The notes under the pieces: model-generated
What the model was told of the DNA's origin: nothing
What the model saw: only the letters and a program-made list of their open reading frames with translations
Database searches by the model: none
Assembly (NCBI RefSeq): GCF_001661345.1
Contig: NW_017962913.1
Coordinates: forward strand, 1,121,428-1,185,427
DNA from: Ascoidea rubescens DSM 1968
Lineage: Eukaryota > Ascomycota > Saccharomycetes > Ascoideales > Ascoideaceae
DNA: 64,000 nucleotides
Reading direction: 5' to 3'
Shown: piece by piece, positions 21,358-31,257 of the stretch
Numbering within the stretch: position 1 is the first letter of the stretch
Layout of the letters: each line of letters opens with the position of its first letter
Program-made: the position numbers and the translations under genes

Positions 21358-23192
21358 GTAGTAGTAGTCGTCGTAGTGGAATTTTCCTTTTTATGAGCAT
21401 CAAATATAATAAAATTTAATAAGTCATAACTTGATAAAAATTCTTTTAAACTATCTTTGGATTGAAAGGATAATTCAGTGATTAAAAAGTCAGTTGAAAT
21501 CTTTTGGTATATTTTACAAAAAATAGATAAAGTTTTAATTCTTTCTTTATTTAGGAAAAAATTAATTAAAATCAAGAAAAAAGTCAAGTTATAATATTTT
21601 TTCTTTTTAACTTCATCTATTGTAAACGGTTTTGATAGTTGAATTTTGAAATTGTATTTTTTTTTCTTTTTATGAGTGGCTTTATTATTGTTAGTATTAT
21701 TATTACTATTATTATTATTATTGTTGGACTCGTTTTCGTTATAGGTGAAATTATTATTATAAATTTTGACAAAAAGTTCAATATCTTTGGGGATATTTGT
21801 TTTTAATAATTTATTGAATTTATAATTTTGATTGACTAAATTTGAATACAATTTGAAAAAGGCGTGGTAGTTATTTGTATAAATATAGTGGGATAATTCT
21901 AAAGAAATTGAGATGAAGTAGTAATGAGATTTAAAAATATGGATTTTTTTAACGTTTGACTGATTTAAAGATAATCTAATTTTTGATATTTCTGAGAAAT
22001 TTTCAATTAAAATAAAATAAAGAATTCGATAGGATAAATATTCGAATTTACTTAAATCGTTTGGTAAAGTGGAATAAATAGATTTTAAGCTGGTTAAGCA
22101 AGATTTAAATTCATTTAAATCATTATTTAAAATTGCAATCTTTGAATGAGTTTCATAAACGTTTTTAGTTAGTTCATTTTGAATTGATTGGACAGTTAGA
22201 TCCTGTCTCATTGATTTAAATTGGTTCCAAAAATAGTTATAAGGAATATTTGGTTTATTATTGTTGATTTTGTTATTATTTGAATTGAATTTTTCGAGTA
22301 GTAGATTAAAAGTTTGGTTTAAGATTTTTAAAGGTCTAACTTGGGTTGGGAGGATGGTTGAAGAAGAGTTGTAATAATTTTTCTCTAGATTTGTATTTAA
22401 ACCGACAATGGGAGTTAGGTTTTTAGGGTTAATTTCCTCAGATTCCTTTTGAAAGTGCTTATAAGGGTCAAGTTTAAAAGTTGTTGTTGTTTGTTGTTGC
22501 TGATTTTGGAAAATGGGGTTATTTGGATTACTATTTGTTGCGAATCTTTCCAATCTTCTTCTTTTTTTCTCTTCACTTAGATAAAGATGATTACCAGATT
22601 GCGGCGAAGATGTGATATCATCTAGAATGGGTCTTTTATTATTTGCATTTATTGAACTTTTGTCTATTTTGTTAATATTAGTATGGTTATCATTGTCTTT
22701 GATTAATTTTTTTTCTAAATCATAAACCAACTGTAAATCGTTAGATTTAAAATTACTATGAATATAGCTATTAAAAATTGGCAAAGTTTGAATTTCCCAG
22801 TTATTTAACCACATTTTTTTCTCTTTTATTGCTTTTAAGATCAAATTTTTTAATTGAGATTGCATTTCCAGTTTTTGGAACTCATTGAAATTAAAAGCAT
22901 CAACCATATTGAAACAAGCCATCGAGAAATTTTGTAAAGAATCTGGGAAACCTTCATTTTTGTTTTTGTTTTTGTTTTTATTTTTATTTGGGTCTGATGT
23001 GGGACTGGAATTGGGATCTTTGGGGTTTGAGCTGGGGTTTAGAGTTGAACTTGCATTGTTGGTGGTGATGGTGGTGATGGAGCTGGAGCTGCTGGTGTCA
23101 AAGGAAGCAGAAACTGGAGCTGGATTGACCAGGGAATGGAGCGAGGTTCGTGGCTGGATGGCGTTGTAGTACAATTGGTTGTGCTGCGACAT
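21228..23192 (-). CDS. THP3: SAC3/GANP-family protein Thp3
   Basis: Thp3 pairs with Csn12 in a PCI-type complex linking transcription elongation, mRNA maturation and splicing. The 654-residue protein has a Ser/Thr-rich N-terminus, a predicted Lys/Arg patch (SEEKKRRRLERF) and a SAC3/GANP segment from about residue 315. That segment contains NYFWNQFKSMRQDLTVQSIQ and ETHSKIAILNNDLNEFKSCL, the hallmark of this family. A winged-helix-like C-terminus ends in LDCRQARLKVEEIKMRL. Asn-rich inserts near residues 500 and 620 come from AAT runs. The start is ATG 23192. It is divergent from YPK3 with a 316-base spacer. Sac3 itself is larger and differs in its N-terminus. Confidence 0.88.
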
Positions 23193-23508
23193 GGCTAGAA
23201 GAGAAACAGATTAGTAGATGAATATACAAACCTTGAAGATAGCCGGTGCTTTTTCTCTTTCTTATTCTCTTCTCTCTTCCTTCTCTCTTTCTTCTTCTCC
23301 AAAAATGTTTCGGAAGACCACCTGATATCCTCATCGGGTCGTGCCTCAAAACAACAAAATCACATGACGCGTCACAAGCCCAGAAGAGGGCCCTGCCGCA
23401 TCGGGCGTGGAGATGAGGTAAAGATGGTGTTTGTGCTTCTCCTGGAGAAAAAGAAGGTGGTTCTATGCTGACTTTGCTAACTCTGCCGATACTGCTGACT
23501 CTACTGGA
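23193..23508. promoter_or_regulatory. THP3/YPK3 divergent promoter
   Basis: Short spacer, GC-rich in its right half (about 23330-23508), with a CTGACTCTGC-type phased tract continuing into the 5' coding region of YPK3. No gene is supported. Another ATG (23424) opens a short frame out of phase with YPK3 and ends at a stop after 16 codons, so it could act as an upstream ORF. Confidence 0.5.
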
Positions 23509-24750
23509 ATGAATGAGGCGTCGCGTACTGGTTCTGCCACTATCTCCAAACTAGGCCTGGCTTTGGCCGACTTGCTGCTCTCTGCTGCTGATGCTGCTGT
23601 TGATGCTGCTTCTACATACAAACCTGGTCCAGACGACTTTCAGCCCATAAAGGTTTTGGGGAAGGGCTCCTTTGGAAAGGTTTTGCTAGTTCGTGAGAAA
23701 CTCACTGGGAGGCTTTTTGCTCAGAAACAGCTCAAGAAGAGCATCATTCTTGATAACTCCAAAAACGTTGAGCGAATCATCAATGAAAATGAAATCTTGA
23801 AAAAAATAAGCAACCTAAATGACAACATCAATAACAATGACTACAACCCATTTCTTGTCAAGCTATACTATACGTTCCAGGACTCCACTAAAATCTACTT
23901 TATTTTGGAATATCTACAAGGTGGTGAGTTGTTTAGCCATTTGCAAAAACAAAGAATCTTGAGTGAAAGAAATGCTAGTTTCTATGTTGCTGAGATGTTG
24001 CTTGCTTTGATCCACTTGCACCAAAAAATTGGAATTGTTTACAGAGACTTGAAACCTGAAAACTGTCTTCTCAATCAAAATGGCCATCTAGTCTTGACTG
24101 ATTTTGGTCTCTCCAAATTCATCAACGAGAACACTGCCGGTGCTCATTCCAGCGATAAATGCAACACTCTTACTGGCACCCCTCAGTACATGGCTCCAGA
24201 GATACTTATGGGAAAGCCTTACGATAACTCTGTTGATTACTGGTCCTTGGGATGTGTGGTCTATGATCTTCTCACTGGTTCTCCTCCCTTTCTCGGCAAC
24301 AACAATAAGAAGATTATCGACAAAGTCATCAAATCCAAAAAAATAAAATATCCCTTCTACTTGTCACTCGATGCGAAGGACCTTCTCAGCAAATTATTGC
24401 AGAAAAACCCTACAAAGAGAATGAACGATACGAAGATCGATCAGTTAAAAAAACATCGCTTTTTTAGGTACATTGATTGGAACATCATCGAAAACAACCA
24501 CCTTTCCTTGACACCCCCTATTGTTCCTATTATCACTGACCCCATTCTTGCTGAAAACTTTGATTCTCTGTTCACACAAATGCTGCTTTCCCTCACTGTC
24601 CCTTCCTCCACCTCTCCCTCCAACGGCTCAAACAATATTGCAATGGTTCTCGACGGCTACAACAACCCCCAAAGCGACCCCGACAACCCATTTGATAGGC
24701 CCATGCACTTTCGCAACTTCTCCTACACCACAGACAACTACTTGGACTAG
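23509..24750 (+). CDS. YPK3: AGC-family protein kinase Ypk3 (S6-kinase-like)
   Basis: Ypk3 is the TORC1-responsive AGC kinase that phosphorylates ribosomal protein S6. From ATG 23509 the protein is 413 residues. A short Ala/Ser N-terminus is followed by PDDFQPIKVLGKGSFGKV (glycine loop near residue 49), catalytic YRDLKPEN, LTDFGLSK, and the activation segment TLTGTPQYMAPE with Thr220 at the PDK1 site. Then come PFYLS, the AGC extension PIVPIITDPILAENFDSLF (strikingly Ypk3-like), and the hydrophobic motif FRNFSY with Ser405. It is shorter than S. cerevisiae Ypk3 (about 525). The start is the least certain part: the frame stays open upstream without ATG, and the first 45 codons have the same GC-rich CTG-phased composition as non-coding promoters here. 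Confidence 0.92.
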   Translation: MNEASRTGSATISKLGLALADLLLSAADAAVDAASTYKPGPDDFQPIKVLGKGSFGKVLLVREKLTGRLFAQKQLKKSIILDNSKNVERIINENEILKKISNLNDNINNNDYNPFLVKLYYTFQDSTKIYFILEYLQGGELFSHLQKQRILSERNASFYVAEMLLALIHLHQKIGIVYRDLKPENCLLNQNGHLVLTDFGLSKFINENTAGAHSSDKCNTLTGTPQYMAPEILMGKPYDNSVDYWSLGCVVYDLLTGSPPFLGNNNKKIIDKVIKSKKIKYPFYLSLDAKDLLSKLLQKNPTKRMNDTKIDQLKKHRFFRYIDWNIIENNHLSLTPPIVPIITDPILAENFDSLFTQMLLSLTVPSSTSPSNGSNNIAMVLDGYNNPQSDPDNPFDRPMHFRNFSYTTDNYLD

Positions 24751-25079
24751 AGCTGATTTTGCTGCCAAAACTATAAACAATATTTCTCCATAAAACTTAT
24801 AAAACTCATAAAATCCACAACATCAGAGCCTGCGAACACATGCGAACACATGCAGAACCCTGCTGAAATACTGTTAGATGGGCATATGTTACCCGGTGCG
24901 TTTCCTCTTTCTCTTTTAGGTTCCAGATATACTCAGCTTTTTTATTCTAAATTCTAGATACATCTTTTCATAAATAACCATTTCATAAATAATCCCTTAT
25001 ATAGACCAATCAATCTTTTTTCCATCTATTTTACGTCTTTTGCACCACTCCACCGCAGCAAAATAGATGTTTGTTTGCC
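24751..25079. promoter_or_regulatory. Spacer between YPK3 and the AFF-like gene, with a Reb1-like site
   Basis: TTACCCGG at 24889-24896 matches the yeast Reb1 core TTACCCG, which often insulates promoters or stops read-through between same-strand genes. A direct repeat of TGCGAACACA occurs near 24830-24850. No gene is present apart from the short upstream ORF listed separately. Confidence 0.45.
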
Positions 25080-25126
25080 ATGTCTACCATATTTGGCTCT
25101 ACAACAACTGCTTCATCCTCAAATAA
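25067..25126 (+). other. Short upstream ORF overlapping the start of the AFF-like gene
   Basis: An ATG 13 bases before the main ATG opens a 19-codon frame that ends in TAA at 25124-25126, out of phase with the main coding frame. If scanning ribosomes use it, translation of the main frame would be reduced. The position is seen directly; the effect is inferred. Confidence 0.4.
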
Positions 25127-27656
25127 CAACGCTAAAGCCTTAGCAAAATATAGAAAAAGACTAGATTTAAAAAATAAAAACAATAACCAGAATAACACTC
25201 AGAATTTCAACGGCAACACCAATAATAATAAACTGATTAACAATCAAAATTCAAATAACAATATAAATAGTTTACAGTCTATAATCACAAATAACCTAAA
25301 TTCCCATGAAAATTCAACTCATAATAAACCTATCAATCTTAATTCAAATCCCAACAACACCTCAAATATTACTAAAAACAACCATATAATAACTCCCATA
25401 ACACCAACAAAATCTCTTATTGTTTCCTCAAATTCAACTTGGGACCTTGAAAAAACCTTGCAAAATTTTAATGAAAATGGCTCATTACCTCCAATATTAT
25501 CTCCAACTTTACCCCCTTGGACTAAAAATATATTAGATATCCCTGATGATGATATCAGTGGCAGAAATAACCATAAAAAATCTTTGTCTAACAATTTCAG
25601 CAGAAATGTCAACCATAATAACAACAATGAAAAGAGAAAACTACGAAAAATAAGCTCAAAATTGAAATTATCTATAAACCCAAACCAAAATGACATATCG
25701 GATTCTGATGATGACGATTTACCTAAAATTTTATCTCCAACTATTCCTTCTATATTTAATTCTCCGAACAATAATAATGCAAATAACTTTACTCTTAATA
25801 ACAATAATAATTCAAATAATAATATTATTCATCCTCTACCTAAAAAGATAATAAAAGTTTCCAATCTGGAAAACAATCTAATAAATTTTAATAACATTCC
25901 AAATACTAAAATAAATAAAAATAAATACGTCTTAAATATTCATAATAGATCTTTAAAAGTAATACTATATATACCCCCTTCAAAATTATCAACAATAAAA
26001 AATAAAATCTCTACTAAATTGAATAACAATACAGACCAAGAGTCAAAAAAACCCTTACCTTCAACAAAAAAATTATCCTCCTTTAAAAACTTAAAACAAT
26101 CAATTTCAAAACAACTTCAACCTCAATCTCAGTCTCAGTCTCAGTCTCAATTCCAATCTCAACTGCAAAAACGTAAACTTTCAATTTCACAATCTAATCT
26201 CAATAATATATCAAATAATAATTCTTTTGATACTAATAATAATGATAACAAAAATATTGGAATTAAATCCGGTTTATTATCCCCAATTCATATAAATTCA
26301 GTCAGAGAAAATAATAACAATAGCAAAAGCAATGCTATTAATAATACTCTTAACAATAGTCTTAATATTAAAGACAAAGAGAAATCTACTGATAAATTTA
26401 TTGACAAGTCTATAGAAAAATCTAAAGACATGAAACAAAAAGAAAGACTTAAACCAAAAATAATTGAAAAGGAAAAAGAAAAAGAAAAAGAAAGAGAAAA
26501 TTTGATTTTAAAAGAAAATACAAAGGATAGACAAAGGGAAAAAATAAAAGATAAACCAAAGGAAAAATTTAAAGAAAGAGTAAAAGAGCAACCAAAGGAA
26601 AAATCTAAAGAAAAACCTAAAGATCAATCCAAGGATATATCCAAAGAAAGATATAAAGAAAACCCCAAAGAAAGAGAGTTTTCTTATCCAAATCCAAACT
26701 TGACTCCAAACATAAATAATAATCTTAGAAACATTACTGCTGTTAGTTCTCCAACTAACTCGATCTCATCAGTTTCAAGAGGAGAAAGAAATTTTGAAAA
26801 TAAAGATTCAACTCGTAGTATTTTATTAAATAAAAAAAAATATTGGTTTGAAAAGGCAAAACAAAAAAAAGCAGAAGTTGACAGAATTAAAACCGCATTA
26901 CCTCCAAACAACAAAAACTTTCTATTATTTATATCATCTAGTTTAGATGTTATATTAACTTATATAATAGCTTATAATTATGATGAAAGAGCTCTAAATT
27001 TTGAAAAAAGATTACCAAGCGAAAAAAACTGGAAATCATTACCACTTCTTATTGATGGAATTATTCAATTTATTAAATCAAAAAGAGATATTATTCACCC
27101 TAGAATTTTGGGCCTTTGTTACCAAATTAAATCTGCGATACTTGAACATATGAGATGTTTAATTTCACAAAGAACAACTAGATTGGTTAAAAGACAAGAA
27201 GAATTGAGAAATATTAAACAAAGAAGAAGTGAGGAAAAAGAAGAACTTGAAGAGATCAATGATAAGTTTATAAGCTTAATGCCAATTTTGTTATCATACT
27301 CAAACAGTTCTAAAAAATATTTGTTATTGGGTGAAGAGTTTTTAAGTTTCAAGCTTTTAGAAACAACATTTCCTCGAACATTTTCTCGAAACTTAAATTT
27401 TCAATCTCAATATTTTAAACATATTCAAGTTTTAAAATTTAATGGTAAAAATACTATTAGCATGATTGATTTTTTTGACAATAAAAATAATGATGGTAAT
27501 CAAAATCCTCCTGATGATTATTTTTATTTACCATTTAATAATTATTTGAGCTTACAGCAAGTTTGTGCTTATTCTTATTCCATAATTAATGAATGGGTTC
27601 AATTAGAGAACATAACGAATTTCAATTGGTCTTTTGATAATAAAAGAAATAGTTGA
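25080..27656 (+). CDS. Putative AF4/FMR2 (AFF)-like transcription-elongation scaffold, Ebp1-type
   Basis: An 858-residue protein. Most of it (1-585) is Asn/Ser/Lys-rich and probably disordered. It includes two copies of an LPxILSPT(L/I)P motif (about residues 140 and 220) and a Lys/Glu-rich charged stretch (about 440-535). The C-terminal ~270 residues look folded and align by eye with the AFF4 C-terminal homology domain: KKYWFEKAKQKKAEVDRI resembles AFF4 YYMQEAKRLKHKADAM, LGLCYQIKSAILEHMRCL resembles LAALCYRCLALLYWRMFRL, and the helix CAYSYSIINEW resembles NSILHSYDYWEM. In fission yeast the ELL partner Ebp1 has been described as AFF-like. S. cerevisiae has no ELL complex. The assignment is my inference from remembered sequences. 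The first in-frame ATG is 25080. Confidence 0.55.
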   Translation: MSTIFGSTTTASSSNNNAKALAKYRKRLDLKNKNNNQNNTQNFNGNTNNNKLINNQNSNNNINSLQSIITNNLNSHENSTHNKPINLNSNPNNTSNITKNNHIITPITPTKSLIVSSNSTWDLEKTLQNFNENGSLPPILSPTLPPWTKNILDIPDDDISGRNNHKKSLSNNFSRNVNHNNNNEKRKLRKISSKLKLSINPNQNDISDSDDDDLPKILSPTIPSIFNSPNNNNANNFTLNNNNNSNNNIIHPLPKKIIKVSNLENNLINFNNIPNTKINKNKYVLNIHNRSLKVILYIPPSKLSTIKNKISTKLNNNTDQESKKPLPSTKKLSSFKNLKQSISKQLQPQSQSQSQSQFQSQLQKRKLSISQSNLNNISNNNSFDTNNNDNKNIGIKSGLLSPIHINSVRENNNNSKSNAINNTLNNSLNIKDKEKSTDKFIDKSIEKSKDMKQKERLKPKIIEKEKEKEKERENLILKENTKDRQREKIKDKPKEKFKERVKEQPKEKSKEKPKDQSKDISKERYKENPKEREFSYPNPNLTPNINNNLRNITAVSSPTNSISSVSRGERNFENKDSTRSILLNKKKYWFEKAKQKKAEVDRIKTALPPNNKNFLLFISSSLDVILTYIIAYNYDERALNFEKRLPSEKNWKSLPLLIDGIIQFIKSKRDIIHPRILGLCYQIKSAILEHMRCLISQRTTRLVKRQEELRNIKQRRSEEKEELEEINDKFISLMPILLSYSNSSKKYLLLGEEFLSFKLLETTFPRTFSRNLNFQSQYFKHIQVLKFNGKNTISMIDFFDNKNNDGNQNPPDDYFYLPFNNYLSLQQVCAYSYSIINEWVQLENITNFNWSFDNKRNS

Positions 27657-28637
27657 TAATAAAAGGTTTTTGGTTTTGTTTATAAAATTATTTTATTCTT
27701 TTTATTTTTTGTTTTTATTTGTTGGTTTATTTCTATATTTATTTTTTTGAAGAGATCACTTTTTTTTTGAAAAGCCTGTTGCTAAAGGTTTATTATCTTA
27801 TTTTTATTTTTATTTTCATTTTCATTTTCGTTTTCATTATTTTTTTTTTGTTTGATTATACATACAGTGATGATGGTTTCGATATTCATGTTTAGTTTTA
27901 TTTTCTATGATTTCTCATTTAATAATTTTGATAGTTTGATACATATTTAATTGATTCTTTTGTATTCTGTACAAATCATGTATTGTTAGTTTAAAAGTGT
28001 CTGTTTTGTTTTAGGTTTTTTGGCTTTGAATAGTTGATTAGAAAATTTTGATAGCTCTTGATAATTTTTTTTTAAATATTCTATTAATACTATTAAGTAA
28101 TAAGATTTTAAAGTGGTTTTTGTACTATAGTAATGAAATATATAAGTATGTATTTATTGAATAATAATAATAATAATAATAATAAAAGGCCAAGGAAAAC
28201 GAATATATGATGAATGAGACAAGATTAAAGTTGAATTTAAAAAATATAAGGATATATATTTAATATAATTAAAAGTAAAGATAAAAAGCATTAAAAGAAA
28301 AGAAAAAAATCAAATTAGATCAGATCAGATCAGATCAGATCAGAAAAAATAAGGCAAGATAAAATTAAATAAAATAAAACATTAGAAGCGTAACAATATA
28401 TATAAGGATATAAATAAAAAACATTACACAATCGGTAAAAAGAAAGATGTAACAAAAAAAAACCAAAATAAAAAAAAGGATATGACCAATAATATAATGA
28501 AAGAAGAAAGATAATGAAAAATTTAACGTATAATCAAGAAAAATATAAAAAAGAGAAAAAAACAAAAATTATAAAGATTATAAAATTTATAAAAATGTTT
28601 GAAAACTATAAAGATATAACAAAAAAAAATAACATCA
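27657..28637. other. AFF-like gene/RTG3 convergent intergenic region
   Basis: Nearly 1 kb of AT-rich sequence between two 3' ends. It contains T-rich stretches (27660-27860), an AAT run (28158-28186) and a GATCA pentamer array (28317-28343). No coding frame with balanced composition is visible. Confidence 0.6.
28317..28343. repeat. AGATC pentanucleotide tandem repeat
   Basis: About five perfect copies of AGATC/GATCA in the intergenic region downstream of RTG3. This is a simple microsatellite with no evident function. Confidence 0.8.
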
Positions 28638-30242
28638 TTAATAAAAATTTTTCATATCCATTGATATTTCATTATACCAATATTCATTTGGGTTCTGATT
28701 TTGGTTTTGGTTGTGGTTCTGATTTTGATTTTGATTTTGAATTGGGTTTATATTTTGATTTGGCATTAAATTTGAATTTGAATATGAGTTTGAGGCTGAA
28801 TTTTGGTTATTTTGGTTAAGTTGGTTCAAATTTAAATTTAAATTTTGATTGTTTGAAAATTTAGATTGGTTCGAGTCATTAAAAGCATCAAATGCGAAAG
28901 CAGATAGTAAATCTTCGTTTTGAGGATTGATGTTAATAGAATCAAGACCATTATTGTTGAGCATGTTATTGTTATTAACGTTGCTATTGTTACTGTTATT
29001 ATTGATATTATGGTTGTTATTGTTATTGTTGCTGCTATTTAAATCTAAATTTGGGATTGGCAAATCCTTTAGTTCTTTAATTTTAGCCACAATATCCAAT
29101 TCTCTTTCTTTCTGACTTTTCATGACATGATGTAAATGGTTGATGTAATCTACGGTTTTATTTAGGATTATCGCTTTATTTGGTTTAATTTCTTTGCCAT
29201 TATCATCGTAGGCTAATAGAGACTTTGGTACTAAGGTACTCAATTCTTTGATTCTGAATTTGATATTATCTCTTCTTTTTCTTTCGACGGCATTATGAAA
29301 TTCCCTTCTCCTTCTTAATTTCTCCTCTTTAGTTAGGGGTTGTTTTTGTTGTAAAGAGGAAGATCTTATTGAAAGTGAGTTAGTAGCAGGGGACCTTAAA
29401 GTTGGAGATTTTAAGGCGTCAAAAGAGGAGGGATCAGGATATGGAGAATGAACATCTAAAGAGCCGCCGTAAGAGGAGGGAGATAGGATGTTGTTTGTGA
29501 TTGAGTTGTTGTTGTTGTTGTTGTTATTGTTGTTATTAAAATAAGATAGTTTGTTTTGAGGATTAGCATTGAAGTTGATGTTGATGTTTTTAGAGTCATG
29601 GGGAGGCGATAAGTAATTAAAGTACATGTCAGATAAGTTATTTGGGTTGTTGATGACAGGATGAGGGCTTTGATAGCTATTGAAGTTTTGATTATTGTTG
29701 TTGTTATTTTTGTTTTGATTGTTAAAATTAAATTGAATAGGAATTGAGGGAGAATTGTTTGAATTTAAGTTATTAAAATGGCTATTAATGTTATTGCCAT
29801 TATTGTTATTATTGGCGCTGTTATTATTATCATTTGAGTTGATTGTAGTTAAGCCAAAATTATCAAAATCATCCAACTGGTTCAAATTTTGAAAATTATT
29901 ATGGAAATTGTTGTTTTGGTTAAAATTATTGTTGACGTGGTTTTGGTTAAAAGATTGAGGGTTAATTTGAGGAGAATTTAACGAGTAGTTTATAGGCAAG
30001 TCCAGCAAGTTGTTGGAAATGGGATTGAACTGAGGAGATAAGAGGTTGTTGAAGTTGTTGTAATTATTTGGATTGTTGGGATTCATGTTGTTGCTGGGAG
30101 AGGTTTTGGCGTTGGTGTTGGTGGTGTTGGGAATATTGGCGTTCCTGTTGGTGCTGTTGCTGCGTTGAAGATGATGGGGAATCTGGTTCAAGCCAGCAAA
30201 GTCAAAGGGCGACTGTATAGGAGAAAAATGGTTGTTGTTCAT
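28638..30242 (-). CDS. RTG3: Retrograde-response bHLH transcription factor Rtg3
   Basis: Rtg3 acts with Rtg1 on GTCAC R-box elements and moves to the nucleus when mitochondria are impaired or TORC1 is low. The 534-residue protein starts at ATG 30242. A ~300-residue Asn-rich N-terminus is followed by the basic region RRRREFHNAVERKRRD (about 312) and the helix-loop-helix with the long Rtg3-type loop (TLVPKSLLAYDDNGKEIKPN). The second helix is KAIILNKTVDYINHLHH. A short leucine-spaced helix (EREL..IVAKIKELKDL) follows. S. cerevisiae Rtg3 has the nearly identical VPPSLLNYDDLGKQIKPNKGIIL segment. The C-terminus is Asn/Gln-rich. It is divergent from HNT1. In S. cerevisiae RTG3 lies beside SEA4 and PKC1, which occur 13 kb to the right here. 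Confidence 0.95.
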   Translation of the reverse strand: MNNNHFSPIQSPFDFAGLNQIPHHLQRSNSTNRNANIPNTTNTNAKTSPSNNMNPNNPNNYNNFNNLLSPQFNPISNNLLDLPINYSLNSPQINPQSFNQNHVNNNFNQNNNFHNNFQNLNQLDDFDNFGLTTINSNDNNNSANNNNNGNNINSHFNNLNSNNSPSIPIQFNFNNQNKNNNNNNQNFNSYQSPHPVINNPNNLSDMYFNYLSPPHDSKNININFNANPQNKLSYFNNNNNNNNNNNSITNNILSPSSYGGSLDVHSPYPDPSSFDALKSPTLRSPATNSLSIRSSSLQQKQPLTKEEKLRRRREFHNAVERKRRDNIKFRIKELSTLVPKSLLAYDDNGKEIKPNKAIILNKTVDYINHLHHVMKSQKERELDIVAKIKELKDLPIPNLDLNSSNNNNNNHNINNNSNNSNVNNNNMLNNNGLDSININPQNEDLLSAFAFDAFNDSNQSKFSNNQNLNLNLNQLNQNNQNSASNSYSNSNLMPNQNINPIQNQNQNQNHNQNQNQNPNEYWYNEISMDMKNFY

Positions 30243-30813
30243 GGAAAACAGCAAAATGAATATGCGAAAGAAAACGTAGACAGTGGTGTCAAAGACTGGA
30301 TATGATTAAACAGACTCTCTCTGTTTGTCGTTGGTGGATTGCACTGTTTTATCTGATTGCACAGTTCTAATTATACTCTTTTGATTATGCTCTTCTGATT
30401 ATATTCCCACATCCAGAAACGGAAAACCGTCTCTCCCACCGCGTCACGTGAGATAAGCACGTGGTTTACACCCGCCACACACCCCACGTGGATGACAGAG
30501 CGAGATGTCTACATTGCGCGCAAGATAATTGCTTTGCGCGTGGCGCGTCTGCACACAGCACACTTGCAGAATCTCTGCGGTTAACGCGCAGCCGCACGCG
30601 TCAACGGAAACTGTCCGTCAGTGCGACGGACTTTGTGCGAAAAGAGTCCGTGCGGAGAGTAGAGGGGAGTGTGTAATAGCGGTATAAAAGCGGTATAAAA
30701 GCGCGACACAAGCGCAAAACAGCGCTGGACTAATTAAATTGCTGATTATATCTTTAAACATCTCTTTCATCTTCTTTATCATCTCTGTCGTCTCTATCTT
30801 CATTCCAATCTCA
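30243..30813. promoter_or_regulatory. RTG3/HNT1 divergent promoter with three CACGTG boxes and an MCB-like site
   Basis: CACGTG occurs at 30445-30450, 30458-30463 and 30485-30490, three copies in 46 bases. The first is embedded in GTCACGTG, which combines a Cbf1-type site and the GTCAC Rtg1/Rtg3 half-site. An ACGCGT (MCB-like) is at 30596-30601. The island 30420-30720 is GC-rich with many CGCG steps in an AT-rich neighbourhood. Factor assignment is inferred from consensus only. Confidence 0.6.
30683..30701 (+). promoter_or_regulatory. Tandem TATA boxes of HNT1
   Basis: TATAAAAG occurs at 30683-30690 and again at 30694-30701, inside an 11-bp direct repeat (GGTATAAAAGC). They lie about 115-130 bases before the HNT1 ATG, a normal TATA-to-start distance in yeasts. 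The HNT1 orientation is chosen from spacing. Confidence 0.6.
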
Positions 30814-31257
30814 ATGTCCTGTATTTCGAGTGCTGCTTGCATCTTTTGCAAAATCATTAAGGGAGAAATTCCTTCCTTCAAGTTAATTGAAACCAAATAT
30901 GCCTATTCTTTTCTCGACATCGAGCCTTGTTCTAAGGGCCATGCTTTAGTTATCCCCAAATATCATGGTGCTAAATTACACAATTTACCTGATGAATATC
31001 TACATGATGTTCTCCCCATCTTAAAGAAACTTGCGATTGCCTTAGAATATAACATTGACTCTCCTGAGGGCAAGTCCTACAACATTTTACAAAACAATGG
31101 TAGATTGGGACATCAAGTCGTTGACCATGTTCATTTCCATTTAATTCCAAAGAATACTGAAAAAGATGGTTTAATAGTCGGTTGGCCTGCTGAAAAGGCT
31201 AATTTTGATGATTTATCTTTGTTACATAAGGAATTGTTGAAAAAATTAGAAGATTAG
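30814..31257 (+). CDS. HNT1: HIT-family adenosine 5'-monophosphoramidase
   Basis: This Hint-type enzyme hydrolyses AMP-lysine/AMP-NH2 type phosphoramidates. It is 147 residues from ATG 30814 (MSCISSAACIFCKIIKGEIP). The zinc-knuckle-like CIFCK start, the SFLDIEPCSKGHALVIPKYH segment, QNNGRLGHQVVDHVHFHLIP and GLIVGWPA are near-identical to S. cerevisiae Hnt1. The catalytic His triad is His105, His107 and His109. The frame is open upstream, but its codons there are hydrophobic leader sequence of the 5' UTR and lack family similarity. Unlike S. cerevisiae HNT1, no intron is needed. Confidence 0.97.
   Translation: MSCISSAACIFCKIIKGEIPSFKLIETKYAYSFLDIEPCSKGHALVIPKYHGAKLHNLPDEYLHDVLPILKKLAIALEYNIDSPEGKSYNILQNNGRLGHQVVDHVHFHLIPKNTEKDGLIVGWPAEKANFDDLSLLHKELLKKLED

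Noticed and set aside
28317-28343. GATC array considered as an origin or methylation-linked element
   Set aside because: It is a short pentamer microsatellite. Yeasts lack Dam methylation, and no origin-like element accompanies it.
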